Source: Candidatus Uhrbacteria bacterium (GTDB taxonomy: Bacteria; Patescibacteriota; Patescibacteriia; 2-12-FULL-60-25). Taken from it: a stretch of 64,000 bases of DNA. The stretch lies in contig JAIOPK010000019.1 in NCBI GenBank assembly GCA_021413945.1, positions 16,519 to 80,518 of the forward strand, read 5' to 3'. The translations under genes were made by a program, and so were the position numbers. Below are positions 61,329 to 64,000 of this stretch, one piece after another; within the stretch, counting starts at the first letter, position 1; each line of letters begins with the position of its first letter. The notes beneath the pieces are model-generated. The model worked only from the letters and a program-made list of their open reading frames with translations. It was not told the origin of the DNA and searched no databases.

Positions 61329-63149
61329 ATGACGACCAACGAAATCCGCCAGAAATTCCTGGATTTTTTCCAAGAGAAGGGCCACGCCATCATCCCTTCC
61401 GCTTCTGTCGTTCCGGAAAACGATCCGACCGTCCTCTTTACGACGGCCGGCATGCATCCGCTTGTTCCGTATTTGCAGGGACAAGTTCATCCGGGCGGCA
61501 AGCGTCTCGCGGACTCCCAGAAATGCGTTCGAACTGACGACATCGACGAAGTCGGCGACAATCGCCACCTCACGTTTTTTGAAATGCTCGGCAACTGGTC
61601 GCTTGGCGATTATTTCAAACAAGAAGCGATCTCGTGGTCATTCGAGTTTCTCACAAGCAAGGACTGGCTTGGTATCGATCCAAAAAAGATTTACGTCACC
61701 GTTTTTGAGGGCGATGCAGATGCGCCTCAAGATGATGAGTCGATCGGAATTTGGCAGGGGTTGTTCGAGACGGTCGGCATTGCAGCCGAGCTAGGCGATC
61801 GCATTCGCGCTTACCCAAAAAAGAAAAACTGGTGGGGACCCGCCGGACTCACGGGACCATGCGGACCCGACACGGAAATTTTCTACGACACCGGAAAAGC
61901 ACACAATCCATTCTTTGGCGTCGAGTGTCATCAGAATTGCGATTGCGGAAAGTTTGTCGAGATTTGGAATAACGTATTCATGGAATACGACAAACAAGCC
62001 GACGGTTCGTTTGTCGCTTTGAAGCAAAAGAACGTCGACACCGGCATGGGCCTCGAACGCATCGCGGCCGTCATCCAAAATGTCGACACGATTTTTGAGA
62101 CTGACGCATTCCAGCCGGTGATTGCAAAGATCACGTCACTTTCGAATAAATCCTACGAAGGCAACGAACGCGCCTTCCGCATCATCGCCGACCACCTTCG
62201 CGCCGCAACCTTCATCATCGGCGATCAACGCGGCGTCTCGCCTTCAAACGTCGGCCAAGGCTATATCGTCCGCCGTCTTCTCCGCCGCGCGATCCGCGAA
62301 GGCCGCCGCTTGGGAATTCTCGATCCGTTCACGCATCTCATCGCGGAAGTCTATGCGGGTGAATACGGCGGTCACTACGCCGAACTGACGCAGAACCTGT
62401 CGAAGATTGTCGACGAGCTTAAGAAGGAGGAAGAAAAATTCGGCAAGACGCTCGAGAAGGGGATGAAGGAACTCGAGAAGATGCTGTCAAAGGGCGCGAT
62501 CTCGGGTGAAGGCGCATTCCTGCTGTTCTCGTCCTACGGTTTCCCTCTCGAGCTCACGGAAGAAATTCTCCGTGAAAAAGGTGAGTCCGTCGACCGCGCC
62601 GTGTTCCAATCCGAATTCAAGAAGCATCAGGAATTGTCGCGCTCCTCGTCGGCCGGTTCGTTCAAAGGCGGTCTCGCCGACAACTCCGTCGAAACAACGC
62701 GCTTGCACACCGCAACGCACCTGCTTCATCAAGCGCTTCGCACCGTTCTCGGCGATCATGTCGCGCAGAAAGGCTCGAACATCACCGCTGAACGATTGCG
62801 TTTCGACTTCTCCCACGACCAAAAGATGACGCCGGAACAAATCGTGAAAGTCGAGGAGCTTGTAAACGAATCAATCCAAAAGGATTATCCGGTACATTGC
62901 GAACAGCTCACCGTCGATGAAGCCAAGAGCAGGGGAGCGATCGGTTTGTTTGAGGACAAGTACGCTCAGCTCGGAGGCAAGATTAATGTCTACTTCGTCG
63001 GCGACGAGAAAAAGGGATTCTTCTCCAAGGAAATCTGCGGAGGACCTCATGTCGAGCACACGGCGGAACTGGGAAGCTTCAAGATTCAAAAAGAGGAAGC
63101 TGTATCGGCGGGAGTTCGGAGAATCAAGGCGACGGTCGCAGGAATGTAA
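61329..63149 (+). CDS. alaS: Alanyl-tRNA synthetase lacking the C-terminal domain
   Basis: 606 residues against about 870 in E. coli. The aminoacylation core begins NEIRQKFLDFFQEKGH; CVRTDDIDEVGDNRHLTFFEMLGNWS is the class II motif 2 area. The editing domain is complete to its zinc sites: HTATHLLHQ (H-x-x-x-H, near 460) and CGGPHVEH (near 570). The protein ends just behind it, so the DHHA1 and C-Ala parts are absent. The Met start (61329) replaces an upstream open frame with no similarity. It charges tRNA-Ala and clears Ser/Gly errors. Confidence 0.95.
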   Translation: MTTNEIRQKFLDFFQEKGHAIIPSASVVPENDPTVLFTTAGMHPLVPYLQGQVHPGGKRLADSQKCVRTDDIDEVGDNRHLTFFEMLGNWSLGDYFKQEAISWSFEFLTSKDWLGIDPKKIYVTVFEGDADAPQDDESIGIWQGLFETVGIAAELGDRIRAYPKKKNWWGPAGLTGPCGPDTEIFYDTGKAHNPFFGVECHQNCDCGKFVEIWNNVFMEYDKQADGSFVALKQKNVDTGMGLERIAAVIQNVDTIFETDAFQPVIAKITSLSNKSYEGNERAFRIIADHLRAATFIIGDQRGVSPSNVGQGYIVRRLLRRAIREGRRLGILDPFTHLIAEVYAGEYGGHYAELTQNLSKIVDELKKEEEKFGKTLEKGMKELEKMLSKGAISGEGAFLLFSSYGFPLELTEEILREKGESVDRAVFQSEFKKHQELSRSSSAGSFKGGLADNSVETTRLHTATHLLHQALRTVLGDHVAQKGSNITAERLRFDFSHDQKMTPEQIVKVEELVNESIQKDYPVHCEQLTVDEAKSRGAIGLFEDKYAQLGGKINVYFVGDEKKGFFSKEICGGPHVEHTAELGSFKIQKEEAVSAGVRRIKATVAGM

Positions 63150-63152
63150 AAG

Positions 63153-63175
63153 AATCGCCCCTTTGGGGGCGATTT
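63153..63175 (+). terminator. alaS terminator
   Basis: 8-bp stem ATCGCCCC/GGGGCGAT with a 4-base loop. T-run short; the next promoter's -10 begins 3 bases downstream. Confidence 0.7.
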
Positions 63176-63183
63176 GCTATCCT
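63175..63183 (+). promoter_or_regulatory. Extended -10 of the 63192 gene
   Basis: TGCTATCCT ends 8 bases before the ATG at 63192; start close to or on the start codon. Confidence 0.5.
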
Positions 63184-63191
63184 GCGAAGGT

Positions 63192-63872
63192 ATGTCCTTC
63201 GAAATGGTAAATCCATTCGCCGAGATCAAGCGCGAACATTATACGCTCCGCTTGTTACCCGGTGCCAAGAACGATTTGCCACCCGAGTTTATCGACAAAG
63301 CTTACGAATTTGCGCTGTCGAATGCCAAGAAGCTCAAGCATGTCGACAAAACCGACACCGGAGTCGAGGGCGTAAACGAGATCGTTTGGAAAATGACGGA
63401 TCAAGACGGTTACTCATTCGTGCTCAAATTAACACAGCCCGACAAAACGCCCGATCCCGACCACGAGCTCCGTATTCTCGATCGTGCGCACAAGGCCGGA
63501 CTCCCATCGCCAAAACCGCTCGGTATGATGCACGTCGGTACATCGGACTTTTTGATGATGGAATACGTCCCCGGCAGATCCGGTCAGGATATTTGGGACA
63601 AACTTATCGACGAGGGCTGGTCGGCAGGGGAGATCGAGGCGGCGCAGATCGATGCAGAGCGTTTGATCAAGCAAGTCGTCGACACATACCGCCAAGCGCT
63701 CAAAATCGACAAACCTTGGTATATCAAAGACTTCCTCCTCACATTCGATGGTCGAAAACTCAAATCCGTATTCCCCCTCGATTTCGAGCGCGCCCACACA
63801 TTCGACCCGGTAAACCCCGAGAAAATCCGCGTCGTCCCTAAGGTTGCCAAGCCGATCCGCAAGGCTGCATGA
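63192..63872 (+). CDS. Small kinase-like (APH/protein-kinase fold) protein
   Basis: 226 residues. Part of a eukaryotic-kinase-like fold is visible: FVLKLTQ (the ATP-Lys strand), the hinge MMEYVPGRSGQD, and VFPLDFERAHTFD, a possible metal-binding Asp strand. The usual H-x-D catalytic loop is not obvious, so it may be a pseudokinase or short aminoglycoside-phosphotransferase-like enzyme. No signal peptide. ATG 63192 follows an extended -10. It stands between alaS and infA. Confidence 0.6.
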   Translation: MSFEMVNPFAEIKREHYTLRLLPGAKNDLPPEFIDKAYEFALSNAKKLKHVDKTDTGVEGVNEIVWKMTDQDGYSFVLKLTQPDKTPDPDHELRILDRAHKAGLPSPKPLGMMHVGTSDFLMMEYVPGRSGQDIWDKLIDEGWSAGEIEAAQIDAERLIKQVVDTYRQALKIDKPWYIKDFLLTFDGRKLKSVFPLDFERAHTFDPVNPEKIRVVPKVAKPIRKAA

Positions 63873-63901
63873 TTGACCTTATTTTTTGGCTTTGTTATGA
63901 T
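63873..63901 (+). promoter_or_regulatory. infA promoter
   Basis: TTGACC (63873-63878), 17-base spacer, TATGAT (63896-63901). Start expected near 63908, giving a leader of about 16 bases without a Shine-Dalgarno sequence. Confidence 0.7.
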
Positions 63902-63923
63902 CCGACCATGATTTCAACAACCT

Positions 63924-64000
63924 ATGGCCGGTAAAAACACGTCTCCCAGCAAGGAATTTCTCGTCATGAAGGGGACGGTCGAGGAGAACCTGCCATCAGC
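63924..64000 (+). CDS. infA: Translation initiation factor IF-1 (3' end outside window)
   Basis: The first 25 codons are visible: MAGKNTSPSKEFLVMKGTVEE and on to the edge. The piece KEFLVMKGTVEENLPSA matches the beginning of IF-1 (E. coli: ...IEVEGTVVEALPNA). IF-1 blocks the ribosomal A site during initiation. A nearer ATG at 63908 stops after eight codons. It is the first gene after a clear promoter and may open a ribosomal operon beyond the window. Confidence 0.75.
   Translation, partial: MAGKNTSPSKEFLVMKGTVEENLPS

Noticed and set aside
1..64000. Alternative genetic code (UGA read as an amino acid)
   Set aside because: Genes such as mnmA, the methyltransferase and the CYTH gene end at TGA exactly where their families end.
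1..64000. CRISPR arrays, insertion sequences or prophage
   Set aside because: No spaced direct repeats, transposase, integrase or phage structural genes were seen.

Overview
The window is a gene-dense bacterial chromosome segment of roughly 53% G+C with about 50 protein genes, three tRNA genes and one probable structured RNA. The standard bacterial code is used, since several conserved proteins end at TGA. Compact or truncated housekeeping enzymes (AlaRS without its C-terminal domain, ProRS without an editing insert, type-2-like IleRS, split transketolase), very large secreted proteins and a membrane-linked TraG/HerA-type ATPase suggest a member of the Candidate Phyla Radiation, most like the Parcubacteria/Uhrbacteria side. 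That placement is inference from gene content only.

Layout. 1-6.1 kb: cell division and central functions (ftsA, ftsZ, nrdR, htrA, pyruvate kinase, a methyltransferase). 6.1-8.5 kb: tRNA-Asp and three small accessory genes. 8.5-16.6 kb, mostly minus strand: carbohydrate genes (transketolase halves separated by a DUF4349 gene, ribulose-phosphate epimerase, RpiB) mixed with secreted proteins (FecR type, a cupredoxin-like protein, a Pro-Thr-linker protein). 16.6-23.6 kb: ileS, a secreted coiled-coil protein, tRNA-Arg and tRNA-Lys, a sigma factor, proS, HU. 23.7-31.3 kb: RNase Y, truB, an S9 peptidase, infB, trxA and trxB. 31.3-34.3 kb: an intergenic repeat, a probable pseudoknotted RNA, a VanW protein, hsp20. 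34.3-45.1 kb: a calcium-repeat membrane protein and a 3355-residue Cys-rich secreted protein in one operon. 45.1-47.1 kb: two accessory genes. 47.2-52.4 kb: nusA, yidC, secD (with parvulin insert), secF. 52.4-58.4 kb: a membrane protein and TraG-like ATPase followed by wall genes (uppP, L,D-transpeptidase, D,D-carboxypeptidase). 58.4-64 kb: rlmN, mnmA, a membrane protein, alaS, a kinase-like protein and the start of infA.

Two styles of gene start can be read in the sequence. Several resident genes have a -10 hexamer only 6-9 bases before the ATG and no Shine-Dalgarno sequence, so their mRNAs are probably leaderless (htrA, 19584, tktA, infB, 34299, 52431, 63192). Six mostly single-gene units (6809, 7245, 11525, 20733, 45178, 46069) instead carry a strong GGAGG-type site and a hairpin terminator, and five have a recognisable upstream promoter. 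Their products look accessory or foreign; one resembles myxobacterial lipoproteins. This contrast, the giant Cys-rich protein, the pseudoknotted RNA, the cupredoxin-like protein without copper ligands, the double-parvulin SecD and a repeat inserted into mnmA are the most unusual items.
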